Part shown: positions 37,891 through 50,600 of the stretch, in pieces | Position numbering within the stretch: the stretch's first letter is position 1 | How the letters are laid out: each line of letters begins with the position of its first letter | Assembly (NCBI GenBank): GCA_013396915.1 | Contig: VWZL01001367.1 | Coordinates: forward strand, 248,001-312,000 | Direction: 5' to 3' | DNA from: Stercorarius parasiticus | Lineage: Eukaryota; Chordata; Aves; Charadriiformes; Stercorariidae | Length of the DNA stretch: 64,000 nt | Notes under the pieces: generated by a model | Databases searched by the model: none | Seen by the model: only the letters and a program-made list of their open reading frames with translations | What the model was told of the DNA's origin: nothing | Program-made: the position numbers and the translations under genes

Positions 37891-40424
37891 CATTTAATAA
37901 ACACAAAAAGAATTTTCTTTTCTTGCTTGGTTTATAAATGTTCATTTTCATTGAGGTTTTTTAAAGTTACATCTTAGGAACTTAATTAATATTCTGAGCT
38001 TACCAGTAGAGAATCTTAAACGCAAGTTGTTGATACAAAGCAATGATATTTTGTCAGATATTCTAGAGTACCCCAGCAACAAATCACTTTTCCCTCAGTA
38101 ACGTGGAAATGGGACTGCAACAGAGTCCAGAATAGCCTGTAGCACTCACTTCTTCATGTGTACCCTGTGAGCTGGCTCTGGCCTCTCACTAGGAACTATA
38201 GATATTTCCTGATTTTGTAAGATGTTTTTTAGCCAGTAAGAGAGTGAGGAAATCTGAAAGTAAGAACTTCAGTCAAAATGCATCCCTAAAAATATAAGTT
38301 AATTTTTTTATAAGAAGATTGTTGTGACTGTTTGGTTTTTTTTTACAGTACATTTTCTGTAAATACCTATATCTCCTCCAATGCATACAGCTGTGTACGA
38401 AAGTACAAGTACACACCGAAAGAGGCATTCACTGGGAGATGTCAGGCAGAACATGACCTGCTCACCTGCGGCAAGGATGGATGTTTTGCATCATCAGCTT
38501 TGTGCCCCAGTGCAATTTTTGAAATAATTGTTACCTTTCTGAGTCATTTTGCACAACAGGAGGTGTTATAGTTCAAAATGGTTTTTTCAACCCAATTCAT
38601 ACTCTGTCCCCTGCTTCTCTCTCTCTCCCCTTCCCCCTTCAATCTCATGCTACCGAGTAGTTTCAGCTTTCACAGGTTTCAGTTTATGATTTATTATAGC
38701 TATTGCTATTTCCTGAATATCTCTAGATTCTTTTCAGAGGAACGTTCTGACTAGTCCTTGCAAAGACTGCTGAAAGCTACTTAAACCTGCTCCATTAAAA
38801 TCCAGCTGTAAATAAAATGCATCATTTCTCACTGCAAACAGGTACCTTCCTACATTAGAAAGAGATGGTCACATACAGTACCCATTTATTTTTATTTATT
38901 TTTGCTATTTCCATGCAGATATCAAATTGTGTGTTCTGTGGGTCTTAAATGCACCTCCTTAGGGGGCAATCAAGTATTAGGGGAATTATTGCTATGCAAA
39001 GGAATAGCTCAAGAACTGTAGTAATTCCAAAATGTGCTCTTAATACTTTTCTCAGGTAAGGTCAGCAATGTATTAGGAACTACACAGGCAGAAGGGAAAC
39101 CGTGGGATAACAGAAATAAAAAAAAGGTTAATTCAACAGAAGTTGAATGATTAAGCAGGCATTGACCTTGCTATGATTTGTTACGGACTTTTTTTTTCAA
39201 TTTAAAAATTATTAATTAGTTGTCTCTCTACTTCACTGATTACCAGCTTTGCTGAAGGTTATGTCAGGCAGAAACTATCTTCATGGATAACTCCTAAGAA
39301 TTGGGAGCGACATAGAAAAGAAAAACAACCCCCCGTGGCTAGCCTGAGTTGAAGTGGCAAACATTGTGTACGGCCTGCCAAAAGAGATGGGACCAGAAAG
39401 GGACAAAATGAATAGAGGCAATGATGGATAGATGAGAGGCAGTTATTCATGGCTCTTAAAGCATGATGAAATCTTAACTAAATGGGAAACAAGCAGATCT
39501 TGTGAGGAGGAAGCCATTAGACAAATAAATGTCATAAATTTACAGGTGTCCTGTGTTCCACTGCATGATTTAATCATGTTAATCCTTGGCATGCCTTTTC
39601 AGATACTAAAGAGTATTTCATCAAATCCTGCTTATAACTGATACTGAGGCTGTAGAAATAAAGTGCATATGGCAGCAAGAGTTAGATCTTTCACTTTGAG
39701 TGTGCATCTAAGAGTGCCTAGATTTATTGGGTTTTTTGTTTTAGTCAATACCATGTTGAATCCTTAATAATGGACTTCCTTACATTCATTTCCTTTCTTG
39801 ACATCAACACTTAGAAGTCATGTGCCTTTTTCCATCTCTGCCAATACTGCTGTACATTGAACTAGGCAAAGGAAGATCAATTCTTCTTTGATTCTTTTTT
39901 CTAATCTATTAAAAATATCCAATTATTTGGTATGGCCAATCATTTAGCTAGTTTTAGTCTTTCTAGTGGGTGATATCTACTGAGCCACTCACTTTTGCGC
40001 TGAGGCCATCCAGATTAGTAGTACAAGCTGTCTAACATTTGGGATTCTACAAACATTTGCTACCTGGAGCTGCGCGAGTTGCTCAGACAGCTTTCCAGAC
40101 CCACACAGACAAACGTTCCATTGAAATGAATGGCTCTATTCATTTGCGAAAAGGAGGGAAAGGACCGAGCAAAATTTTAAAAGGGCTCTCAGTGCATTTA
40201 TATAGCCCCTACAGAAGTCACCAGCTTTAGTTATAGAACAAACCTTGCTATCCTAATTGTTGCAGTGCTTTGGCCATTTCTTAATTGCTCCCGTTGGACT
40301 TTTTTAAGCTCCTGTCTGGGATCGTTTTAAAGTGTCTCCCTTACGAAAACACGGCCAGCACATGGCAGAAAAAGTGAAGAACAGGTCCAGGCTTCTAAAC
40401 TCCTACACACATGAGGAATTTTAG

Positions 40425-40520
40425 TTAGAGAAATAATCCCAGAAAAGTAAATGGGATTCATTATGCAAGTAAAATTACCTACATGAGTGTTTGTAGGATA
40501 GGACCCAAGACATTCTATTT
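40425..40520. repeat. degenerate ancient amniote interspersed sequence, candidate
   Basis: AGTAAATGGGATTCATTATG, TTACCTACATGAGTGTTTGT and AGGATAGGACCC, read on the minus strand, resemble an old repeated phrase (GGTCCTATCCTGCAAACACT type) found across amniotes. It mimics a splice donor (GTAG|gtaatt). The family name is not known to me. Confidence 0.3.
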
Positions 40521-42340
40521 TCACAAAGTGTTGAGGTACAACCAAAAGGGGATATTTCTCTTTTATAAAAGCAAAAATCCAGGTATTACTAAAGAATAAT
40601 ATCTTTTGCCCTGACATAGGTCCACATTAGCCACAGAAGCCAAAGGATATGTCCTAGTAAAGTAGATTCAAATCTGGACAGTATGATGGGTTTCTGGCGA
40701 CTTAGTCTTATTACTCTCTTTAGTTTTCCTGTGCTGTTGCTTCATCCTCATCATCTCCTTGACAACTCTTACCTTCCCCTGGCTACGTTCTTTCCCGTTC
40801 CAGTCTAAGGTGCTGCTGCCAAAACCATCACCACAATCTTCTATTCTAAATACTTTTCCTTTCAGCATCTTGAACTCATTTATTGACTTCTCACCTACTC
40901 CCCACATCGTTCTCCTTGTTTTTACCTTCAAGATGCTGCACAAAACAGAATTTGCTTTGGCCTACACCCTCTTTTTCTTCCATTTCCTTTTCTGTTCCTT
41001 AATATCTCTCGTTCATGCTCCCTTTGCCTAACCCTTCCTATCTTAGCTTTGTTGCATACCACCCCTGTCTCTTGGAAATACAGTGAAATATGGAGGGAAG
41101 AAAACACAATTTTTTGCCAGTATACAGTTGTCTTTTCTTTTTAAACTTAATTCTTTTTTACAATTTTCATAAGGAAAGCTAATGTTGTCACTCTTCACCC
41201 TCTAGTAAATGAACTTCCCATTTTTTTATCTGACCTGTGTGGTATCAATTGTAGGATCTTTGGGACCTTTGCTTTAATGTTCTGAATAGCTCTGTATGCA
41301 TTTACAATACCACAGAGATCTTGGAAGCATAGGCAGTGAATGTGAGATGACAGACTAAAGAGAAACACTAGTGTTAAAAATCAGCAGGTGATCATCTTGA
41401 TCTCATTTCCCAAGCCATCACTGCAAAGTCACAGTGAGCCTTCCTTTCACATCAACATCTACCAGGCAGATTTCTAGTAAGATGACTAAAGAGATGCTGG
41501 AGATGTCAGTTAGGGGAAAGGCGGTCTGTGGTCATACCCCGTGTTCCAGGCACAGATGGTCTCGGAGGAGAGCTTACACCCTGTCACTGCTCATTGCCCA
41601 CTGCTCACCGAGATCACCACCCTTCCAGCAGGTGGTCAACTGTGAGTTCAAACAGTTTGGTTTGGGCTGGGGGTGCAACCCCTTTAATTATTTTCTGTGT
41701 CAGTGGAACTGGATGTGACCACATCTTTGATATAATACCTTGGAGATCTGTTACTTTTGTCAGTATTTCACTGTTTCTTCTTATATTTCAAGGGGAGAGG
41801 TTAGCACTCTGTGTACGGTAATCACAACAAACTGGTGTCATTTAGCTTTTTGAGCCAGCTTGATGAGACAGAAAATACATACAGCAAATTTTAACTTCTG
41901 TCTATTTTTCCCTTTGTCAGAACAACCTCATGATCCTTTATTTCTGAAGTAAATAGTAATTAGCAGCAGGGCCATAGCTTGTACTGAGACAGGATTTCCA
42001 GACATAAAAAAAAGATCAATTCCACGACATTTAGACCTTTGGTAATGCTCTCCTGGTGAGTAGAAGCCTCTATCAGAGGATGGTAAAGTGCAGCTGGGAC
42101 TGACCACTGATTATCGCTCTGTTCAGACAACACATCTGTTTATAGAATATCCTACAGCTACCCTTATATAGGGAGCTCCTCTTTTGAACTGGTTCTTGTA
42201 AGCATAGCGCAGCCACGTGTGACTGTTCAGCAGAGCACTGACACCTTTAAAATGATCCAAGTAAGTATTTGTTGATGTGTTTAAATAAGTCAGCAAATTA
42301 CCCCCCTTTTTGCAAGCCTATGTGTTTTGGTGTGATCGTT

Positions 42341-42373
42341 AATTTTGCCAAGATGGCAATTTTTGGCAAAATT
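42341..42373. repeat. perfect 11-bp hairpin
   Basis: AATTTTGCCAA (42341-42351) pairs with TTGGCAAAATT (42363-42373), with an 11-base loop. It directly abuts the ATCAAT-type array that follows. Confidence 0.88.
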
Positions 42374-42375
42374 TA

Positions 42376-42436
42376 TTGTATTATCAATGTTATCAATATC
42401 AATGTTATCAATATTATCAATTATCAATATAATCAA
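42376..42436. repeat. TTATCAA(T/G)-type minisatellite
   Basis: About seven imperfect units built on TTATCAAT, ATCAATG and ATCAATA fill this stretch. Translated on the minus strand they give the low-complexity series IDNIDNIDID, which is not a protein. Confidence 0.88.
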
Positions 42437-45329
42437 GACAGCTAAATGACAAATGACTAAATAATGTAATTTCATGCACAAGCTGTTGTTCTACTGATTA
42501 ATACTTAAGTGTTTCTAGGCTATATTTTTGATGAGATCTAAGGATTTTTGCTAATTTCTTCAGAACATACAGAATGAAATCTGTGGGTAATAGACACAGT
42601 GCCTTCAGTGAGAAGGCAAAGACCAAGACTTTACCCATAGCAGGCAATGAAATTGAAGTCAGTGACAGATTAAATATAACTATCACTTTTTTACACAAGC
42701 TTTCTTTCATTTATAGTATATATACTTTCATTGTAGTTTAATTATTACCATTCCAGAGCAAGGATGTTAGACTGATGCTAGGGATCTTGAAGCAGAATAA
42801 TATTTTTTAAAAAAATAATTAATGGATTATTGATTTAAGTGTCTCAGCATGTGTGCAGCATACTCTTCAATGTTATAAAAGCAAGTTTTACCTGGTTAGT
42901 GGATCATAGATTTTTAATATGTAGTAACGTAACGCTGGGGCTAAAAAAATCCCTTTAACAAGCTCTTCCAAGTTCTCCCTCTTCAAACCAACAAACATAG
43001 GTTTGAAATGCATATGTTATGTCATTTTAAAAGGGGTTTAGACTGAATCTTAGAGAAAATAACTCTTTTATCTGTCCTTTGAATTTCTCTTGTGTATAGG
43101 CCACTCCGGGAAAGGCACTCCTGCATAATGGAATTCTAAGAAATTTAAAAAGCCCCTATGTAATGTTGTTTGGGTATCCAGTGTCAGCAATATATTTTCC
43201 ATTATTTTCTTTGCTAAAAAAAAATAGATATCTATAGCTAGGCAGATGAGATGAATAATGTGATTCAAAGCATTATCAGACATGGGGTTTTTTTCAGTGC
43301 ACTTAGTATTACTTTAAAATGTCCAGCTAACTAAATATAGCTGGTGAAGCAGTACAATATGTGAAAGATATGAAAAGGCACACAAGAAAAAACAATATAT
43401 GGAACTTTGGTTGAAGATATATTTGTGTGCTTAAGTACCCAAGTAACTTTCAACATTGTGCTTTGTGATTTTGTCTTATGCATATGCCACTTGTTTGATA
43501 AAAGGTCTGAAATGTTAATTTCCAGCATCTTCTTATTGTTAGTATTTTTTCTGTAGATGTTAGAAACAATATACAAATCTATCTTTATGGCACCAAGTCT
43601 TGGAAAAGAGAGGAAGGATACCACTTTAGTTAGCTAATGGGCAAATTTACCTAAGACTCAAAGTGATAATATTGTCCAGTACTTAGGCTGAATGACAAAA
43701 AATTATAAAGCACTGATGAGAAAAAAGATCAGTTTTATCAATGAGAACATACTTGATTCAGGTTACTGGTGCGTTAAGAATGATAAAGAAAGAAAATAAT
43801 TGAATCTTGCATACTAAGTATGAATTGTTTGACTTTGTGCTTCCTCTCTTGAAAGCAGTTCTTTGCTAGTCTGCATTCCAGTGCTCCATGAGGAGACTCC
43901 CCCCTTTTTAAAGTCATCTTCTTTTTTCCTTTCTTTCCATAAGTATCTTAAGAGCACAGCTACTAAATATGGCCACATTTGTAGAATGTATTTTACATTT
44001 AAGCAGATCCTGTAAGCTGCAGAGAATGGGAGACTGCTTTGCAAAGTCTGTTTCCACTCAAGGATTCCAGCCTCTAGTTTTGCAAAGCCTTCTGGGAATA
44101 CATTTTCCCGGTCTGCATTCCAGTAGCTTTTTATTTCCTGTAGCTGTGTCAAAAGCAGTAATAATAAGTCTAAAGAATGGAACAGGTTACTTTATAATAT
44201 ATGTACCATATGGCTTTGCAGCCTTCTTTCTTCATTTGTTTGGAAATGATTGCAGAGGATAATAGTGACTCTGTTCACTAATTGCTGTCCCATGTGCCAT
44301 ATTCACATATTTGAACTGGGCTGTCAATGAAGAATTTATGTTTTCTTTTCAAATTTTCTCTTAGATCGTTATATGATCAGAGGAAGTTGATTGCAATTTT
44401 TCAGAAAACTCTGGCTTCAACAGCAATGTCTTTTGGACCATCATCAACTCCACGCACTACATATGCACTTTGCATTATTTATTGCTTTATATTCAAGTCT
44501 GCTTTTCTATGGAAAGAAATGTCACTTTTTGCACTCGCCTATTTCTCAGCATCATGTGGAGCCCTAGCATCTCAAAATTGACTGGGAGAAGCTGATAATC
44601 TACAGAAGCTGACGTTTATCTTAATCAAGACAGCAGCATCAGAGCTGCAGACCACAGTGGGATAGCGTTCTTTATGATGCATTTCAAACCACAATCTTCA
44701 TAATGTCAGATTTCATTTATGACAAAGAACCCCAATGTTAATCAATATTGTATTTCCCCAGAATGTTGCTTATCTTTAGTTTAAAAGCAAAACAAGTAAT
44801 GTTTTGTTCCCAGTTAACTTACAAAGTTTGAGCGCAATTATAAAATTTTATTGTATGATTTTTTTTAAAAAACATAACTAGAAGACAATAATGTAAATGC
44901 TGAAATTATGAGAGGCTCCCTTGATATTAAAGTACTGCCTGTACTTGAGCTTTATTAATTATTTATTAATTCTTTCAGTAACACATTTACACAGAGTGTC
45001 CTACAATGTAATAAATAGTTTTAATGCTACATATTGCATAAAGGTTCAGTGTTCACTCTACATTCAGTGACTTTTATTTCTTGTTCCTCTTTCCTTTCAT
45101 TGTGTGGTGCAAATTACACCGAGGTATTAGTGCTAGCAGAAAGTGGTGTGCATGTCTGAGCTTTTGGCTTTACCCAGCTAATTCATCTGAGGCACAGCTG
45201 GGACTGGGGGGAAATGAGGGGGCGAGGAGGTCTTCTTTTACATTTTTCAAGTCCTGAACAGCAAGACAGTAGAAGGAATGTCCATGCACAACTCTTAAAA
45301 ACAGCACAAAGAAACAAGAGCAGTAAGAG

Positions 45330-45946
45330 AGGCAAGCCAATCGTATCCTGGGCTGCATCAAGAGAATCGTGGCCAGCAGGTCGAGAGAGGTGATTCTCCC
45401 CCTCCACTCCACTCTCGTGAGACCCCACCTGGAGTACTGCGTCCAGTTCTGGAGCCCCTACTACAAGAGTGATACGGACGTGCTGCAAAGTGTCCAGAGA
45501 AGGGCCACGAGGATGATCAGAGGGCTGGAGCACCTCTCCTATGAGGACAGACTGAGGGAGTTGGGGTTATTCAGTCTGGAGAAAAGAAGGCTCCGAGGAG
45601 ACCTTATAGTGGCCTACCAGTATCTTAAGGGGGCCTACAAGAAAGCTGGTGAGGGACTTTTTAGGATGTCAGGTAATGGTAGGACTAGAGGGAATGGATT
45701 AAAACTAGAGATGGGATGATTCAGACTGGACGTTAGGAAGAAGGTCTTCACCATGAGGGTGGTGAGATACTGGAACAGGTTGCCCAGAGAGGTGGTGGAA
45801 GCCCCATCCCTGTAAGTTTTTAAGGCCAGGCTGGATGGGGCTTTGAGCAACCTGGTCTAGTGGGAGGTGTCCCTGCCCATGGCAGGGGGGTTGGAACTAG
45901 ATGATCTTTAAGGTCCCTTCCAACTCTGACAATTCTATGATTCTAA
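45330..45946 (+). mobile_element. CR1 LINE, 5'-truncated, about 615 bp, well preserved
   Basis: The copy begins near CCAATCGTATCCTGGGCTGC and ends AATTCTATGATTCTA. From 45369 one frame stays open for 116 codons ([40 protein letters not shown]), making this the best preserved CR1 coding tail in the window. It stops at TGA (45717-45719) after KLEMG because of a small frame change relative to the family. The tail (GGTGTCCCTGCCCATGGCAG) matches the 3.8 kb and 7.1 kb copies, so these three are one subfamily. The opposite orientation makes it an inverted partner of the 3.8 kb copy. Confidence 0.94.
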
Positions 45947-47399
45947 CAGTCAGAAGATTTTTTTTTTTCCAGTGGAGTATAAAACTGAACAATGAACTAG
46001 GTGAAAGAGAGAGGGTGAAATAAAAGACATTGAACAGCTAAAAGACTTGTCTGGACTAATCTTGTACTTATTGATATATTTAGTTTACAAGTCATCAGTG
46101 CTGAAAGGAGAAATCAGGGCTGTTGATGGAGAAGGGCAGAAAGGGCAAAAGAATTCTGTCTAAAGAAGCTTGTCTTTTAACTTTGATGTACATCTTGGAT
46201 AATGTAGCACCAGGATAGACTCCTGAAACAAAATGAAATGGGGCATTTATAACATGTCTTTAATTCTGACACTTTTGAAAGAAACTTACAACCACTGAAG
46301 TGTAACAACTCTGGAGAAGAACAAGGCTGCCTTGTAGGGCCAGCAGGCTATTAATCAGCCAGGGTGGGAAACCGTATGCGGTAAGTGGTGGGATGAGGTG
46401 AAGTGATTCCTTGGCTGCATAGACTCCGTGTCAGTGGTCTAGCGTACAGCCTGGCAGAGATTTCCTACATGTAACTGCAAAATGGTAAAGCAAACTTTCC
46501 ACTTAAGTTCTCCTAAAATTTTCATCATTTAAACCAAAGGAGAACCTTATGATCCTGTCATAGGCCAGCCATGAGGTAGTGACAGAGTCACAGAGATGTT
46601 GTTTTGTTGGAGAGAAGTCAAGGATGTCTTAAACTATAACAGCAAGAATTCTGTTTATGCCTATAGTGTTCCTAAAATGTGCCAGGTATAAAATAAACAC
46701 TCTGAAGCACTCAAATTTGCATGGGCAGCCAAGGCAGAAAAGGAATATGAGGAAAAAAGACGGCTATTTAATTTTACAATGGGCTTTTTCACACTATCCA
46801 ATTACAGTTTGCTGTTTTAACATTAGTAACTCCGAATGAAGTACTTTAGGAAACTTTTAGATGCTCTCCCTCATAATTTTTTTTCTTTTGAGATTCATTT
46901 CTCACTTCTCTGAAATTCCATGTGACTGCAAAAAACTTGAATGAAGACTCAGTAGTAATACATTTTTCTTTAGTTTTTTCTTATTCACCACTGTAGTTAA
47001 TTGTCACACTTATCCTTTCAAGAAGGACAGGTTTCTCAGGCAGCTGAAGAGTTGAAGAGACAAATTACCCAAGGTCTTCTCGTGGCACAAATGAATCAGG
47101 CCACCAGATGAGAAGAACAGAAAACAGTAGCCAAAACACCAAAATAAAGACCATAGGGAGTAGCTAAGGAAGGATAATGTGGGGTTTTCTCTGAGGAAAT
47201 AGCTACATGATAATAATCTTTTTTACATGACTTGGTTTTCTTTGCGCTCTTTAATAGAGGGAGGAGTGAGCTATAAAGTATGTTTCATCCACAGCACTGA
47301 GGCGCTGAGTTCCACTATTTAGTTATGGATTTTGTGAAGAATTGCTTTTTTATTTGGTCTGGTCCTATTGCCGTGTTTGATGCTCCTTGTATCTTGTAC

Positions 47400-47650
47400 T
47401 ATGAGAGACCGAGAATATGTATTTCTTATTCACCTTCTCCATGTTATTATTCATTTTATGACTTATTTTAATCCTTCTCATTTTCCTCTTTTCAGAGTGT
47501 AGTTCTAATTCTTTCCTTGTATGGAGACAGTCCCGTATCAGCATTCTTGCTGTCCTGTATACCTTTGTCTGTACCTGTTCATTCTGCGCTGAGGAACCAG
47601 AACTATGCCTGTTCTTCAAGACATGTGTGCCTCATGGGTTAAATACTGTC
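47400..47650 (-). mobile_element. probable ancient CR1-like remnant
   Basis: The plus-strand text (TCTAATTCTTTCCTTGTATG, CATTCTTGCTGTCCTGTATA, then CTGAGGAACCAGAACTATGC) resembles, weakly but along its length, the complement of the terminal ORF region of old CR1/L3-type LINEs, in which CTTTCCTCATATGG is followed by a LIRDCLHTRK-like coding region. This explains a long open minus-strand reading frame with exon-like ends at 47434-47588. The similarity is from memory and degenerate. Confidence 0.4.
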
Positions 47651-50600
47651 ATTATAATGCTTCGGTTTCATTCTCAGTTCCTTTCTTAATACCTAAGAAT
47701 ATAATTGTTGTTTCTGTATAGTACTAAGCACAGAACTGATTATGAAAATACACATTGTATTTTATGCTATCCCTTCCTGTAATAAGCCATTGCTATAAAC
47801 CACTGGAATAGGAAACTAGCATGTTCCATGTACATTGAGCCTACTGACCAAGCCATCTCTGCATGACCTTAGTCATTAATCCATACGATGGCTCTGTAAC
47901 CTCCATTAGTTCCAGTAATAAGCATGATAGCTAAGTTGAAGTGCCTGCCACTTAATGAAACGTGTCTTAATTTTGTGTGAATTGGCAATCCCTAAAGTTG
48001 ACCTTCCGGGTCTTGGTTTAGCCCTGAGACATGCTCTTCAGCATCTTCTTCATGCTACAGAATATGAGGCCAGGACTTCTGTCAATGCTTTTGTGAAGTA
48101 AGATGAGTTATGAACCAGGACCACAACTCAATGGCGCCTGTTAGCTCTGCAGAAGGCCTCTCTGGAGCACAGAGAATTAGAAGTAAAAGTTAAAATGAGG
48201 TCTTGGGAGCGGCTGAACAGTCTAATTAGGTGAAATCTACCCTTAACTGAGGAAACACTTCAAACTCCACTTGAATATAGAAACACTTGTTTCTAGACTC
48301 TCCTGCTTACCTTACTAAAAGTTCTACTTTATCTCTGCCCTGGAGAGGAATGTAATCCAAAAGCTATGTCCATTTCCTGCACTTTTGCTTTGTCCAGGAG
48401 AGGAGGCTTGTTTAGAGGTTATATTTCTTTACAGGCTTTGTTTTTCTTTTTGTTGTTAAAAGAAGAAAGCTGTGTTTATTCTATGTAACAACCTTTTTCC
48501 TGATTTGTCTGAAGGAAAAAGGGAGAGAAGGAGTTGTCATTATCAAGACAAGAGAGTTTGAGGAACAAATCCAGCTGTTGTTTTGAGGGCTTAAGAAAGA
48601 CTGAGCATCACAATACAAAGTAGATGACGGTTTATCCTTCTACAGTTTGACTAAGTGAAGGTCTAGGCTAGGATGGTCATTTCCCACAAGTCTGCTAAAA
48701 TCTGTGTTAAGAACAGGAAGGTAACAGTTATTGTTCAGACTCATCAATATATAGCATTGCTACTATTTTACAACATTTGCGCAGAAGATTAATCTTATCC
48801 CTTGATATTTGATGTGAGTAAACAGATCCAGCGTCTACCATGCTGCCTCAATAAGTATAATACAGTGGCTGTTATAAGACAAGTCCCTTGGCTCAAGGTG
48901 GAATCCTTTTTCATGAACATGTTCAGCCTAACATATTCCTAACAGCGAAACTGAGGAATCCCTGGGGTAAACTGTGGACAGCATGAAGTTAGTTCATGCC
49001 AGCCGTTATTCTCATTGCTTACCCTACCCACTGCAAAAGGCATTTGGGAGCTTACACTGAAGGAGGAGGAAAGAGTCGGGCCAGAATACGTATCACATTA
49101 CTGAAAGAGTTCAAGCTGATCTAGGGTACAGCACCCCTGAACCACTGTTGTCTGTGCTACCACTCAGCTAAGCTGAATGAGAGCTTGGCAGAGCTGAGCT
49201 TGAAGCCCAGGTTTGGGACAGTCAGTATAATTGTCTCAATTTAAGAAGTGCTAGCAATAGGGAAGACCGGTGCTTGATAAGGAACTAGTCTGGCAATTAC
49301 TTAGATATTTGGCATAAGGTATTTCTATTTCCAGTTGCCAAGGGATGTCTGAAATGTATTTTCTGTGTCGTTTTGTGGTAGGAAGGAGAACATATTCATA
49401 GCCCAAGTATCCATACCATGTTAACCACTCGCATACAAAACCTCTGACTAAGATTGCATGTGTAAATTGGCAATTTCAATCAGGTCATTTCAGTTGAAGA
49501 TCCTACGTGCACTTGTGCATAGCTGTTCTAGACATCTTTCAGCAGACAGACTGTTTCTTAAGGATCTCTAGTATGAGTGAATTTTGCAGTGTCTGCAGTT
49601 GGGTAGACAGCCCAGCAACATGGGTTTTAAAATACGAATTCAAAGTGTTGTTTGTTAATGCAGAATTTCACAGATTTTTATTTCCATATATTGCTCTTCC
49701 ACTTGTCTGCTGATCCCTCTCTCACTTGTTTTTTTGTGGTTGACAAAGTATTCTGTTTTCTAATGTACAAGATAAAATGGAGGCGATGTCTGTGGTTTGA
49801 AAGGGTAGCTCATTGGAATTAGTGTGGTAGAACGGAGTGTTTCTGTTTGCAACAAATGTGGTAAAGAACTTCTGTGAAAAAAATGCTTGGATTTAAGCTG
49901 TAAAAGTTTCTCCAAAAAGACAGAATTAAACTTAGTATGTGTATCTCAGCTTTGATACCATTTGGAGTGGTGAACAGAGAGGTGATGCAGGTCCCGTTTC
50001 CCCATGCTGATGAGTAGCCCAGCGTTGGGAAAGATTCCTTCAGGGGTGTCAGTGCGAAAGTGCCTCCTGCTGCCAGTCCTCCCATCGTAGGCAGTGCGGA
50101 CACATCACGGCAGAGAGAAAACTGGAGCCAGCAGGCTGTTTCATGGCTACCCTCACTGACAGACTGTCTTCTGGCTACTCTTGCCAGCTGGCAGAGGTTA
50201 GAGCAGTCCACAGGTTGCACTGCTGTGTCCAAAACTAAGAAGAACAGAAAAGTAGGGAGCACAGCCAGCTCCCTGATGGTCTCCTCTTTCTGCTTCAGTG
50301 AAGCAGATAATGTAACACTCAGTGCCCGTGTCAGACGTAGTCTAAAAGGATGGCTCCCAGCGCTGCCATTGTTTCACTACTATCCCTCTCAATAATAACA
50401 GACAGAGACCAAGATCCTAAGAGGGGCAGAGTGCCATGAAGTGTCATGGAGGAGCTGATAAACTTCATCTAAGTTTTCACATGGAGTTAAGAGTTAGTTG
50501 TTGACTTCCCAGGAAATGAAGTGCTGTTACTACATCACCACCAGCTAACGGTAACGTGCTGAAAACCTGTCAGACCCATTGGTCAGACTTCAGCTGCCAG

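Larger units (their letters stand above)
34677..45329. other. AT-rich sequence upstream of the 34.5 kb exon
   Basis: It holds two degenerate ancient repeat-like stretches (37.8 and 40.4 kb), the 35.6 kb inverted repeat and the 42.3 kb hairpin plus array. I could not identify an upstream exon that leaves phase 0 as required. Confidence 0.45.

Noticed and set aside
37734..37901. Minus-strand exon-like segment ending GGAAAG|gtataa in a phase that would suit the 34.5 kb exon
   Set aside because: The sequence carries the old repeated phrase around CCCATTGAGC...CAGTGGGGTT, so I treat the frame as accidental.
38003..38093. Minus-strand segment with strong donor CTACTG|gtaagc and 29 open codons
   Set aside because: Its exit phase does not match the 34.5 kb exon and the start is uncertain.
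40668..41031. Overlapping open frames on both strands, about 90 codons each
   Set aside because: The plus strand is a C/T-rich stretch; the translations look compositional and I recognise no family.
42290..42481. Minus-strand frame with IDNIDNIDID
   Set aside because: It is a translation of the ATCAAT-type array, not a protein.
45200..45222. G-rich run GGG-ACT-GGGGGG-AAATGA-GGGGG
   Set aside because: Only three G tracts of three or more, so it does not meet the canonical quadruplex pattern.
47434..47588. Minus-strand exon-like segment with good acceptor (GGTTCCTCAG) and donor (GAGAAG|gtgaat), phase 1 to 0
   Set aside because: The surrounding text resembles the terminal ORF of an ancient CR1-type LINE, which explains the open frame.
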